Shown here: one piece after another, positions 17,422 to 25,343 of the stretch
Numbering within the stretch: the stretch's first letter is position 1
How the letters are laid out: each line of letters starts with the position of its first letter
NCBI GenBank assembly: GCA_002842695.1
Contig: PHDT01000002.1
Coordinates: 1 to 64,000 of the forward strand
Direction: 5' to 3'
Source of the DNA: Bacteroidetes bacterium HGW-Bacteroidetes-10
GTDB taxonomy: Bacteria; Bacteroidota; Bacteroidia; Bacteroidales; UBA932
Length of the DNA: 64,000 nucleotides
The notes under the pieces: model-generated
The model's input: the letters and a program-made list of their open reading frames with translations, nothing else
Told to the model about the DNA's origin: nothing
The model's database searches: none
Translations under genes and position numbers: made by a program

Positions 17422-17942
17422 TTACTGTAGACCAAATAAAGAGATATGCCCGGATTGCCGGAATTTTAACAATCTCGATACTGGCAATAATCGGCATCAC
17501 AAGCATTAGTAAATGCAAAAGAACTATCAGCAACGATTCAAAGATCATTGTTCAGCTGGACACACTTTACATTTATGACACCATCCGGATAGAAAAACCG
17601 GTTCCCAAAATAATCAAGAAGATTGACACATTCCTGGTTCAGACAAGAGATACAATCCGGATTAAAGACACCCTTTATCTGGCCCTTCCCAGGGAGCAGA
17701 AAACCTACAAAGACAAAAATTACCAGGCATGGATATCCGGATATCGCCCGGAGCTTGACAGCATTCATATATTCCGGAACACACAGCAAATAATCACCTC
17801 AACAACTATCCAAGCCAAACGGAAATATCGAGGGTGGGGGATAGGTATTCAAGCCGGCTATGGCTTTACACTTCATTCAAATATTATCAAGCCTTCAAGT
17901 TATATTGGAATAGGTGTAAGTTATAACATACTAACATTTTAG
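17418..17942 (+). CDS. DUF6808-like membrane protein, spanin-like position
   Basis: This 174-aa protein has an N-terminal membrane segment (IAGILTISILAIIGITSI), a periplasm-type middle with DTLYIYDTIRIEKPV and DTIRIKDTLYL repeats, and a C-terminal end resembling an outer-membrane beta-hairpin (GWGIGIQAGYGF, YIGIGVSYNILTF). The layout resembles what I recall as DUF6808. An inner-membrane anchor plus an outer-membrane-like C-terminus is what a spanin-type protein would need, which is an inference. It overlaps the M15 gene by 4 bp and ends the module. A terminator follows about 70 bp later. Confidence 0.65.
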   Translation: MITVDQIKRYARIAGILTISILAIIGITSISKCKRTISNDSKIIVQLDTLYIYDTIRIEKPVPKIIKKIDTFLVQTRDTIRIKDTLYLALPREQKTYKDKNYQAWISGYRPELDSIHIFRNTQQIITSTTIQAKRKYRGWGIGIQAGYGFTLHSNIIKPSSYIGIGVSYNILTF

Positions 17943-18010
17943 AAAATGAAAATAATTTTCTATATTTGAGATATCTATGACGAAAGTCAGACGACAAACC
18001 TTAAGCAATT

Positions 18011-18044
18011 AAAGCGTTGAATAGAAATATTCAGCGCTTTTTTA
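18011..18044 (+). terminator. Rho-independent terminator of the phage-like module
   Basis: AAGCGTTGAATA pairs with TATTCAGCGCTT (loop GAAA), and the stem is followed by a T-run. It lies about 70 bp downstream of the DUF6808-like gene. Confidence 0.85.
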
Positions 18045-18094
18045 GTTTGGTATTTACTTGAGGATTTTGAAAGACTGAATATCCGAAGAACAAA

Positions 18095-18118
18095 AAAAGC
18101 TACCCGAGGGTAGCTTTT
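18095..18118 (-). terminator. Terminator hairpin downstream of the tRNA remnant
   Basis: AAAAGCTACCC and GGGTAGCTTTT form a perfect stem with a GA loop and a U-run when read on the minus strand. It lies just past the 3' end of the tRNA T-arm remnant, where a tRNA transcription unit would end. The stem could also terminate plus-strand transcripts. Confidence 0.7.
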
Positions 18119-18127
18119 AAAAAAAGT

Positions 18128-18156
18128 GGCAGGGGGGGATTCGAACCCTGGGGCCT
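18128..18156 (-). other. tRNA 3'-end remnant (T-arm and acceptor-like)
   Basis: On the minus strand the sequence reads CAGGGTTCGAATCCCCCCCTGCCAC. This contains a T-loop (TTCGAAT) and a tRNA-like 3' strand. I cannot find matching D and anticodon arms upstream, and two of the five T-stem pairs are broken. It is either a dead tRNA or an attachment-site scar left by an integrative element. Confidence 0.45.
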
Positions 18157-18507
18157 TTATCATAATATTTGGTTACACTTGCTTAAATTATGCGAACTTT
18201 TTTTCGGCCTGCCGCTAAAGCCCCTACCGCCTCTATTATAGTTTTTTTCATACTTGTAGTCTCCTTTTTCAACATATTTTTTATTGATAACGCTCCCAGA
18301 TATAACTGGAAGTATGTTGGCATTGGAAATCCAAGCGCGCACGATATTAAGCTTGTGATTATGACGAAGCAAATAATCAAAACAAAAATAATAATTATAG
18401 GATAACGTTAATAAAATAAATGGAAATTTAATTTTTCCACTTTCCGCTGTTAATTATTTTAGATAATCTACAATTGCGGACGCAGCGCGGACGTATAATA
18501 AAAAACA

Positions 18508-18544
18508 AAAAACCAAAATACTGAATTTCAATATTTTGGTTTTT
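18508..18544 (-). terminator. Terminator of tRNA-Leu
   Basis: AAAAACCAAAATA (18508-18520) is the exact reverse complement of TATTTTGGTTTTT (18532-18544). On the minus strand it is followed by a U-rich run. It lies 4 bp beyond the encoded CCA of tRNA-Leu. Confidence 0.8.
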
Positions 18545-18548
18545 ATCT

Positions 18549-18635
18549 TGGTGCCCAGAACAGGACTCGAACCTGCACAACCTTACGGTCACTGGTCCCT
18601 GAAACCAGCGCGTCTACCAATTTCGCCATCTGGGC
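18549..18635 (-). tRNA. tRNA-Leu (anticodon CAG)
   Basis: On the minus strand a complete class II tRNA can be folded. It has acceptor GCCCAGA with a matching TTCTGGGC and discriminator A, a D-arm with GGTAGAC, an anticodon stem CTGGT/ACCAG with loop TTCAGGG (anticodon CAG), a variable arm, and a T-arm GCAGGTTCGAGTCCTGT. The terminal CCA is encoded (18549-18551). It reads CUG leucine codons. It marks the boundary between the accessory region on the left and core genes on the right. Confidence 0.95.
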
Positions 18636-18823
18636 AGATGTGCGCTTTTTGCAGAAGCGGAGTGCAAAAATAAATAAAATTCCCAAAAGAGAAAATATTA
18701 TTTGCTAAATATTCCAGCACTTGGAGAACTCTGCCAGAGTTAAAAGGTTCCGGGCTGCACCCGGCGGGAGTTAGCCTTCGGCAAAGGTTTTTCAAGTTTG
18801 CATACCTAAGGTCATTCTTTCAG

Positions 18824-18938
18824 ACCCGTATGGCTGTAACTATTTGTATGTCTGTGTGTAGCACTTTGTCCCCGCGGATGATCCGCGGGGACAAAGTAGC
18901 TTTCTCTGATTTACAGCGTGTTGCAGCCGTACGGGTCG
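18824..18938. repeat. Nested inverted repeat with a perfect 17-bp inner hairpin
   Basis: The inner arms ACTTTGTCCCCGCGGAT (18863-18879) and ATCCGCGGGGACAAAGT (18881-18897) are exact reverse complements with a one-base centre. Outer arms of about 18 bp, GACCCGTATGGCTGTAAC and GTTGCAGCCGTACGGGTC, match at 16 of 18 positions. No T-run follows, so it is not an ordinary terminator. Confidence 0.75.
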
Positions 18939-19018
18939 TTAACTGGAATCTTATGAAGCTGTTTACTGATCTGGGTTTGGTGAAATAATTACTGACGGAG
19001 TTTTGTCCATAAAAACTA

Positions 19019-19143
19019 ACATGTCAGCCTAATTTACAATTGACAGATTATGTGCAATATAGCAACTTAAATATTTGAAATTTTACAGAATTAGAAATCG
19101 CAATCGCCAGATTTTATGAACAATGTAATTTAGGCTGACATGT
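19019..19143. mobile_element. MITE-like 125-bp element with ~22-bp terminal inverted repeats
   Basis: ACATGTCAGCCTAATTTACA at the left end (19019-) matches the reverse complement of TGTAATTTAGGCTGACATGT at the right end (to 19143), with one mismatch near position 15. The interior of about 80 bp is AT-rich and non-coding. I do not see a convincing target-site duplication, so the mobile-element reading is tentative. Confidence 0.45.
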
Positions 19144-19259
19144 GTCTTTTAGCTCCTCGTTAAACCATTCATCAATAAATGAGTCCAAGATGTGCAACAT
19201 TTTATGTTGCAGTTCGTTTTATAACTATTAACGAGATATTCTAACCATAATTTATTTAT

Positions 19260-22200
19260 ATGAAAAAACTAAATCTGATTCTCTCTGCATTCATTCTGTT
19301 TGCAGCAGGGATTTTCGTTGCTCAGCCTTCGTTTGCGGCGGCGGGCCAGGATGCAAGACTCCTGAGATTTCCGGACATTCATGGTGACCAGATAGTATTC
19401 TCCTATGCAGGAGATATCTACACCGTAAGTACAAATGGCGGGACTGCCCGCCGCCTGACATCAAACATCGGCTACGAGATGTTCCCTAAATTCTCTCCGG
19501 ACGGCAAAATGATTGCCTTCACCGGACAGTTTGACGGAAACACAGAGGTCTATGTAATTCCTGCGGAAGGCGGAGAACCTAAACGCCTAACTCATACAGC
19601 CACGCTTGGAAGAGACGATGTTGGCGACCGTATGGGGCCAAACAATATTGTTATGGACTGGACACCTGACGGAAAGAAGATTCTTTACAGAACCAGAACA
19701 TATACATTCAATGATTTTACCGGTCAGCTTATGACTGTTTCAGTTGAGGGTGGCCTTTCTGAGAAGGTTCCGCTTAAAAACGGAGGCTTTGCAAACTACT
19801 CTCCTGATGGAAAGAAACTTGCATACAACTACATATTCAGAGAGTTCCGCACATGGAAAAGATATCAGGGCGGAATGGCAGACGATATCCGCATTTTTGA
19901 TTTCGACACGAAGAGATCTGAGAAAATTACAGATAATGTTAATCAGGATGTATTCCCAATGTGGTCACCTGACGGCAAAAAGGTTTATTACATCTCAGAC
20001 AGGGACAGCTATATGAACCTCTATGAATACGATGTAACAGCAAAGAGTACCAGTCAGCTTACTAACTACAAAGAGTATGACATCAAGTTTCCGGCAGCCG
20101 GTCAGAGTGCTATCGTTTACGAAAATGGCGGATACATCTACAAATACGATATGGCTACCAAAAAGGCAGCGAAGGTATCTGTCAGCATAAGCAATGATTT
20201 CCCATATTCTCGTCCTGAATGGAAAAATCTTTCAAGAAGTATTCGCTCAATTTCTGTATCTCCAAACGGAGAGAGGCTTCTGGGTATTGCAAGGGGAGAC
20301 ATCTTCTCAATCCCTGCAAAAAACGGAATCACTTACAACATATCCAATTCGTCGTCTGCCAATGAAAAGAGCGCAGACTGGGCACCGGACGGAAACGGAT
20401 ATGCATATGTTTCAGATAAGGATGGTGAGTTCAATATCTGGTATGCAGATGCAAAAGGTAAGGAGAGAAGGCTCACAAATGTTAAGACCCATATTCTGGG
20501 ATTTGAATGGTCACCAGATGCAAAAAGTATTGCATGGAGCGAGAAGATGAACACTCTTAATATTTTGGATGTTGCAACTGGCAAGAACACTGTGGTTGAG
20601 CAGTCAGAAATAAGCCCTATGAATGACTACAGCTGGTCACCAGACAGCCGTTACATAGTATTCACCCGTCCTATGAAGGGGATGAATGTAATTGTGATGT
20701 ACGATACCAAAGATAAAGTAAAGACTCAGATTACAGACGAGTGGTACAACTCAGGCGGAGCAAATTTCAGCAAAGACGGAAAACACCTGGTGTTCACATC
20801 TGCACGCACATTCAATCCTACATACGGACAGACAGAGTGGAACCATGTTTATACAAACATGAATAAGATTTACATCCTTCCGCTCACCAAAGATGCAGAG
20901 ATTCCTTTTGCTCCAAAGAATGACACCGTGGCTGTTGTTAAGGCCGATTCACCTTCTGCACCAAAGGCGGCTACTGCTGATGCAAAGAAACCTGCAGCAG
21001 CAACCTCTTCGGCCCCAGCCAAAAAAGAGATTGTATACAATTTTGATAATATCTCAGCAAGAATCATTGAACTTCCTGTTGAGGCGGGGTTCTACGGCAG
21101 TCTTCATATGATTGGCAACAATGTATATTATGGTTCACGCCGCGGAATGTTTATGTATGACACAGAGAGCAAAAAGGAGACAGACCTTAAGGCAAATCTT
21201 ATCTTCTCTGCAGGATACAAAAAGGCCCTGGCAATTGTTGGTCCTCAGATGCAGGTTATAGATGTTCCAAAAGGACCTGTAACAATATCAAAGGCAATTG
21301 ACCTTACCGGAGTTAAAAAGCTTGTTAACTACCGCGAGGAGTGGATGCAGATCTACAAAGAGAGCTGGAGACAGATGCGCGACTATTTCTATGCAAAGAA
21401 TATGCATGGTGTAGACTGGAACAAGGTTCTTACCCGCTACGAACAACTCATACCTTACGTGAACCACCGCTCAGACCTTACCTATATCATTGGTGAGATG
21501 ATTGGTGAACTTAATGTAGGCCACGCCTACTCACAAAACGGAGAGCATCCTGAGGCTGCAAGAGTTTCAATGGGACTTCTTGGTGCAGAATTTTCAAAGG
21601 ATAAATCGGGATTTTTTAAGGTTGAAAAGGTTATTGCCGGAGCAAACTGGAGCAAGGAGACCCGCTCGCCACTTACAATGCCTGGAGTTGAAGTTAAAGA
21701 GGGAGAGTACATCATCTCAATAAACGGGCAATCTGTTAAGGATAGCCAGGATATTTTCGAACACCTAATTGGTACAGCAGGAAGCATAGTTGAGATGGAA
21801 GTTAATGCAAAACCTGCATTTGACGGAGCAAGAACAGTGCTCGTTGAACCCATTGCAGACGAGTCGGGACTTCGCTACTTCAGCTGGGTTGAAGAGAATA
21901 CCCGCAAGGTTGCAGAGGCAACCAACGGAGAGGTGGGTTATATCCACATCCCGGATATGGGAGTACCCGGACTTAACGAGTTTGTGAAGCACTACTATCC
22001 TCAGCTTACCAAAAAGGCCCTTATCATTGACGACAGGGGCAACGGAGGCGGAAACGTTTCACCTATGATTATTGAGAGACTTCAGAGAACAATAACATAC
22101 TTCTCGATGCACACAAATCAGAAAGAGGGAGATCTCAATCCTGTAGGTACATTCCAGGGACCAAAAGTGCTCCTTATTAATGAGTATTCGGCATCAGACG

Positions 22201-22544
22201 GTGACCTCTTCCCTTACAGATTCAAGTTTAACAAGCTTGGAACCGTTATCGGACGCAGAACATGGGGCGGAGTCGTAGGCTACAGCGGAACAGTTCCTGT
22301 TGTTGACGGAGGCTCAATTGTTACCCCTTCATATGCTCCATTTGCAGCAGACGGAAGCGGATTCATCATCGAGGGTACCGGCGTAACTCCGGATATTGAC
22401 CTTGCAAACGACCCATACAAAGAGTTCAATGGCGAAGATGAACAACTCAATAAAGCCATCGAAACCATCAAGCTCCAGATTAAAGATTACAAATACAAAT
22501 CACCTGCTATCCCTGCATGGCCAGATAAAAGCCCTAAGAAATAG
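19260..22544 (+). CDS. Tricorn-like S41 protease with beta-propeller
   Basis: This 1094-aa secreted or periplasmic protease starts with a signal peptide (MKKLNLILSAFILFAAG..., cleavage near residue 26). The first half has repeated PD40 beta-propeller motifs (FSPDGK, WTPDGKK, YSPDGKK, WSPDGKKV). A Pro/Ala linker follows at about residues 560-590. The second half has the Tricorn core domain, a PDZ-like segment and a C-terminal tail-specific protease domain with EYSASDGDLFPYRF, where the Ser is the expected nucleophile, plus GHAYSQNGE for the catalytic His region. Length and order match Bacteroidota Tricorn homologues, which trim peptides. A strong terminator follows, so it appears monocistronic. 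Confidence 0.93.
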   Translation: MKKLNLILSAFILFAAGIFVAQPSFAAAGQDARLLRFPDIHGDQIVFSYAGDIYTVSTNGGTARRLTSNIGYEMFPKFSPDGKMIAFTGQFDGNTEVYVIPAEGGEPKRLTHTATLGRDDVGDRMGPNNIVMDWTPDGKKILYRTRTYTFNDFTGQLMTVSVEGGLSEKVPLKNGGFANYSPDGKKLAYNYIFREFRTWKRYQGGMADDIRIFDFDTKRSEKITDNVNQDVFPMWSPDGKKVYYISDRDSYMNLYEYDVTAKSTSQLTNYKEYDIKFPAAGQSAIVYENGGYIYKYDMATKKAAKVSVSISNDFPYSRPEWKNLSRSIRSISVSPNGERLLGIARGDIFSIPAKNGITYNISNSSSANEKSADWAPDGNGYAYVSDKDGEFNIWYADAKGKERRLTNVKTHILGFEWSPDAKSIAWSEKMNTLNILDVATGKNTVVEQSEISPMNDYSWSPDSRYIVFTRPMKGMNVIVMYDTKDKVKTQITDEWYNSGGANFSKDGKHLVFTSARTFNPTYGQTEWNHVYTNMNKIYILPLTKDAEIPFAPKNDTVAVVKADSPSAPKAATADAKKPAAATSSAPAKKEIVYNFDNISARIIELPVEAGFYGSLHMIGNNVYYGSRRGMFMYDTESKKETDLKANLIFSAGYKKALAIVGPQMQVIDVPKGPVTISKAIDLTGVKKLVNYREEWMQIYKESWRQMRDYFYAKNMHGVDWNKVLTRYEQLIPYVNHRSDLTYIIGEMIGELNVGHAYSQNGEHPEAARVSMGLLGAEFSKDKSGFFKVEKVIAGANWSKETRSPLTMPGVEVKEGEYIISINGQSVKDSQDIFEHLIGTAGSIVEMEVNAKPAFDGARTVLVEPIADESGLRYFSWVEENTRKVAEATNGEVGYIHIPDMGVPGLNEFVKHYYPQLTKKALIIDDRGNGGGNVSPMIIERLQRTITYFSMHTNQKEGDLNPVGTFQGPKVLLINEYSASDGDLFPYRFKFNKLGTVIGRRTWGGVVGYSGTVPVVDGGSIVTPSYAPFAADGSGFIIEGTGVTPDIDLANDPYKEFNGEDEQLNKAIETIKLQIKDYKYKSPAIPAWPDKSPKK

Positions 22545-22601
22545 TCAGGATGAAATACTGCAACTGCGAATTGTTTAACTAACCCCAATTTTCTATTGCA
22601 C

Positions 22602-22636
22602 AAGGAGCTGCCAAAACTGGCAGCTCCTTTTTTTTT
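22602..22636 (+). terminator. Rho-independent terminator after the Tricorn-like gene
   Basis: AAGGAGCTGCC (22602-22612) pairs with GGCAGCTCCTT (22619-22629), followed by a long T-run. Confidence 0.9.
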
Positions 22637-22707
22637 ACAAAACCTCTGAGGTAAACACTCGCTCGGCATTAAAATTGTGGCATTCAGGAATATAAATCTC
22701 GAAGATT

Positions 22708-23994
22708 ATGAAAAAGCATCTCCTTGTTTTGATTTTGACCATTTCTGCAGGTCAGCTCTTTGCGCAGTACGATGTTAATCAGCTTTATACAAGGCTGCAA
22801 AAAGGGGAGGGGAGAGAGGTGGCTGAGCAGCTTGCCCCTGTGATAAAGGACTCTCTCTTCAATGACAGTGAGATACTGATGCTTCTGGGAGATGCATACA
22901 AGAGTCAGTTTGAACATAAAAAGGCACTGGAGATCTACAGGCGGGTTCTTAAAACAGCTCCTGAGAACAAAAGAGCAATGGAATCGGCATCGGATATGTA
23001 TTCTGTTCTGGGTGAGTCAGGAAGTGCAAGACGGCTTCTTGAAAACCTGAGTGCAATTGATTCAGCAAACATCAGAATTATGATGAAACTGGCCCAGACC
23101 TGCCAGTCAATGCAGGAGAACAGGGCTGCAATTAATCTCTACAGACGCTTAATGAAAAAGGGTGAGTCCGGATACAATACTGTCAAATCACTTGCAGATT
23201 GTTACTGGGTAATGGGAATAAGGGACAGTGCCGAGGTTTTCTACAAGGTTGCAGATTTTATAAATGGTAAAAGCCTTGTTACTAAATTGAACCTTAGTCA
23301 GATTGCATATATCAATAAGGATATGAGCTCGGCAAAAATTTATGCATTAAGAGGTTCAGATCTCGACACTACATATCTGCCGCTTAGAAAACAGCTGGGA
23401 ATGGTCCAGTTCAGGCTGGATGAATATAAAAATGCCGCAAAACACTTTGACTACCTTCTTTCAAAAGGCGATTCAACTGCGCTTAAGTTTGCAGGCTCAA
23501 GCAATTTTTTCCTCGGTGAGTTTAACAAATCGATTCCACTCCTCAGGGCTGCTCTCAAAAGAGACTCGGCAGACACAGAGACACTATTCTATCTGGGATC
23601 CTCGCTTAGCCATAACGGAGAGTCTGAGGAGGCTGTTGAGATATTTAACCAGATTCTGAAGATGCTTCAACCGGATTCGGTTCTGCTGTACAAGCTGCAC
23701 AACCAGCTTGGCATTGCCTATTCAGAGATGAACAAACTACAGGAGTCTTACGACAATTTTTCTGTAGCATACAGGCTAAATCCATCCGACAACAAGCTGC
23801 TCTTTCAGATGGCTATGGTAAGAGGCGGTTTCAAGGATAAAGGCAGCCTGAATGAGGCGAAAAGTCTTCTTGAGCAGTATCTAAAGGCTCTTTTGCCCAA
23901 AGGCACACTTCTCTCAGCAGAGGAGGTTGTTCTCAGGGAGAGGGCAAAAATGTATATCGAAAGAATTAAAGAGGATCTCTTTATGATTGAGTGA
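22708..23994 (+). CDS. Tetratricopeptide-repeat protein, exported
   Basis: This 428-aa protein has a signal peptide (MKKHLLVLILTISAGQLFA) and then about ten TPR-like helical pairs. Examples include ALEIYRRVLKTAPENKRAM, AINLYRRLMKKGESGY and AVEIFNQILKMLQPDSVLL. TPR arrays usually mediate protein-protein contacts, and the periplasm or cell surface is its likely place. The gene converges with the HlyD-type gene and overlaps it by 14 bp. Whether it takes part in the peptide-secretion locus is unknown. No enzymatic domain is visible. Confidence 0.85.
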   Translation: MKKHLLVLILTISAGQLFAQYDVNQLYTRLQKGEGREVAEQLAPVIKDSLFNDSEILMLLGDAYKSQFEHKKALEIYRRVLKTAPENKRAMESASDMYSVLGESGSARRLLENLSAIDSANIRIMMKLAQTCQSMQENRAAINLYRRLMKKGESGYNTVKSLADCYWVMGIRDSAEVFYKVADFINGKSLVTKLNLSQIAYINKDMSSAKIYALRGSDLDTTYLPLRKQLGMVQFRLDEYKNAAKHFDYLLSKGDSTALKFAGSSNFFLGEFNKSIPLLRAALKRDSADTETLFYLGSSLSHNGESEEAVEIFNQILKMLQPDSVLLYKLHNQLGIAYSEMNKLQESYDNFSVAYRLNPSDNKLLFQMAMVRGGFKDKGSLNEAKSLLEQYLKALLPKGTLLSAEEVVLRERAKMYIERIKEDLFMIE

Positions 23995-25327
23995 CCTTTG
24001 CTATTATGTGTCTGAGTGGGAAAATTATCCTCTTAAGAATACTTATGTCGTTTGTGATAATCTCCGCCTGACCTGTCATCTCCTGATTGCATGGGATTTC
24101 GATATTAAATCCTGTGAGCAGTTTTTTCGGAAAAGAGATCGTTACAACATAGACATTTTTATTATCGATAATAGCAGGAACTTCAGAAATCTGCTCAACT
24201 GTTTCGCGAAGCATTCCATATTCCAGGTATGGATAATTGTCTACCTTAATGTTGACTCTCTGACCAATTTTCACTTTCCCGGCTCCGTTAAGCGGAAGGA
24301 ATATTTTTCCAAATATTTTTGTCTCCCCGGCAGGAATAACTGTTGCCACCACATCACCGGTATGGATATTCTGATTCTCTTTCCAGTACTGAGAAAGGGA
24401 GATCCTTCCCTCAACCGGACTCACAAGCAGAAACTGCTGCTCCCAGGATGAAATTGTAGCTTTCAAAGTTTCAAGATTGCCCTTAAGGTTTCGCTGATAC
24501 TCCTGTAAGTTCCGTGAGCGCTCCTGCTCCAGGTCAAATATCATCTGCTCTGCCTGCTGAATTGAAATCTGCAGGGTGTTCATTGAATTTGAGAGATTTT
24601 CATACTCCTGAAAAACGCCCAGCAATGTGCCGCGGCTCCTCTCAAGATCAGCAGGAGAGATAACCTTCTGACTAAACAGGAGAGAGTCTCTCTCGAAGTT
24701 GCGCCTTGTAAGCATCTTCTGCTCTTCTGCCATTTTCAGCTTTCTCGCTGCAGAGGCAACCTGGTTTTTCTGATACCCAATCTGACTGCGGATTTTCTCT
24801 ATCTTCCTCATATGATAATCATTCTGAAGAAATGTATAGAGTTCAGATAGTGTAGCCGTGAGAGAAACAAAGTCGTTCTGCATCTCTCCAACCTCCAGTC
24901 TGCCCGGAATCGTGATTTTTTTCAAAAAAAAAGCGTCTGAATTTACAGACGTTGCGACATAAGAGAGTGAGTCGCATAACTCTTTGAGTACCTTGTAGTC
25001 TTCATATCTTGCAGGATTCTCAATAACCGCAAGAAGCTGGTTTTTCTTTACATTCTGATTGTCCCTTACAAGAAAAGAGGTCATCCTGCCGTTGCTGCGG
25101 GAGACGATTCTCACAGGCATGTTCTCAGAATTTATTATAATAGGTGCAGTGATCTTGTCTGGATATTTGAAAATAACGCTACCTGCTATCAAAAGGAGCA
25201 GGATTAGGGTAATGACAGATATTCCCCAGCGGATAATCCAGCGAGGCGGACGACGAAGTATATCGTTAACTTCGTCTGAGCGCAGTTCAATTTTTGGCTG
25301 TTCCTTATTAATGTCTCTAGTTGTCAT
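23981..25327 (-). CDS. HlyD-family membrane fusion protein (peptide export)
   Basis: This 448-aa periplasmic adaptor has one N-terminal membrane helix (WGISVITLILLLLIAGSVIF, about residues 34-53). A biotinyl-lipoyl-like half follows (SRSNGRMTSFLVRDNQNVKK), then a long coiled-coil hairpin (about 150-280), the second lipoyl half and a beta-barrel region (VSPVEGRISLS, GQRVNIKV). It starts 16 bp after the ABC transporter stop and completes a type I-like export pair for the double-glycine peptide encoded first in the operon. The 3' end overlaps the TPR gene by 14 bp in convergent orientation. Confidence 0.92.
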   Translation of the reverse strand: MTTRDINKEQPKIELRSDEVNDILRRPPRWIIRWGISVITLILLLLIAGSVIFKYPDKITAPIIINSENMPVRIVSRSNGRMTSFLVRDNQNVKKNQLLAVIENPARYEDYKVLKELCDSLSYVATSVNSDAFFLKKITIPGRLEVGEMQNDFVSLTATLSELYTFLQNDYHMRKIEKIRSQIGYQKNQVASAARKLKMAEEQKMLTRRNFERDSLLFSQKVISPADLERSRGTLLGVFQEYENLSNSMNTLQISIQQAEQMIFDLEQERSRNLQEYQRNLKGNLETLKATISSWEQQFLLVSPVEGRISLSQYWKENQNIHTGDVVATVIPAGETKIFGKIFLPLNGAGKVKIGQRVNIKVDNYPYLEYGMLRETVEQISEVPAIIDNKNVYVVTISFPKKLLTGFNIEIPCNQEMTGQAEIITNDISILKRIIFPLRHIIAKVTQS

Positions 25328-25343
25328 TGAATCTGTTTATCCG

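Larger units (their letters stand above)
17943..18548. other. Non-coding interval with terminators and a tRNA remnant
   Basis: This interval contains a terminator for the lysis-like module (18011-18044), a second hairpin (18095-18118), a tRNA T-arm-like remnant (18128-18156) and the tRNA-Leu terminator (18508-18544). Small ORFs at 18160, 18183 and 18190 overlap each other on opposite strands, and none has convincing support. No tRNA body could be folded around the remnant. Confidence 0.6.
18636..19259. other. Non-coding interval with two inverted-repeat structures
   Basis: This stretch of about 620 bp has no credible gene. The 68-aa ORF at 18589-18795 runs through the tRNA and is spurious. 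It contains a nested inverted repeat (18824-18938) and a 125-bp element with terminal inverted repeats (19019-19143). The remainder is the upstream region of the Tricorn-like gene. Confidence 0.65.

Noticed and set aside
13109-17942. A complete prophage
   Set aside because: No integrase, terminase, portal, capsid or replication gene was found in the neighbourhood, only phage-like accessory and lysis-type genes.
18160-18405. Small ORFs on both strands (70, 65 and 71 aa)
   Set aside because: They overlap each other on opposite strands, show no recognisable domain and have no clear start signals.
18549-18635. tRNA-Leu as the target of integration for the island
   Set aside because: The tRNA is intact, and its 3' end does not match the T-arm remnant at 18128, so there is no evidence that it was the attachment site.
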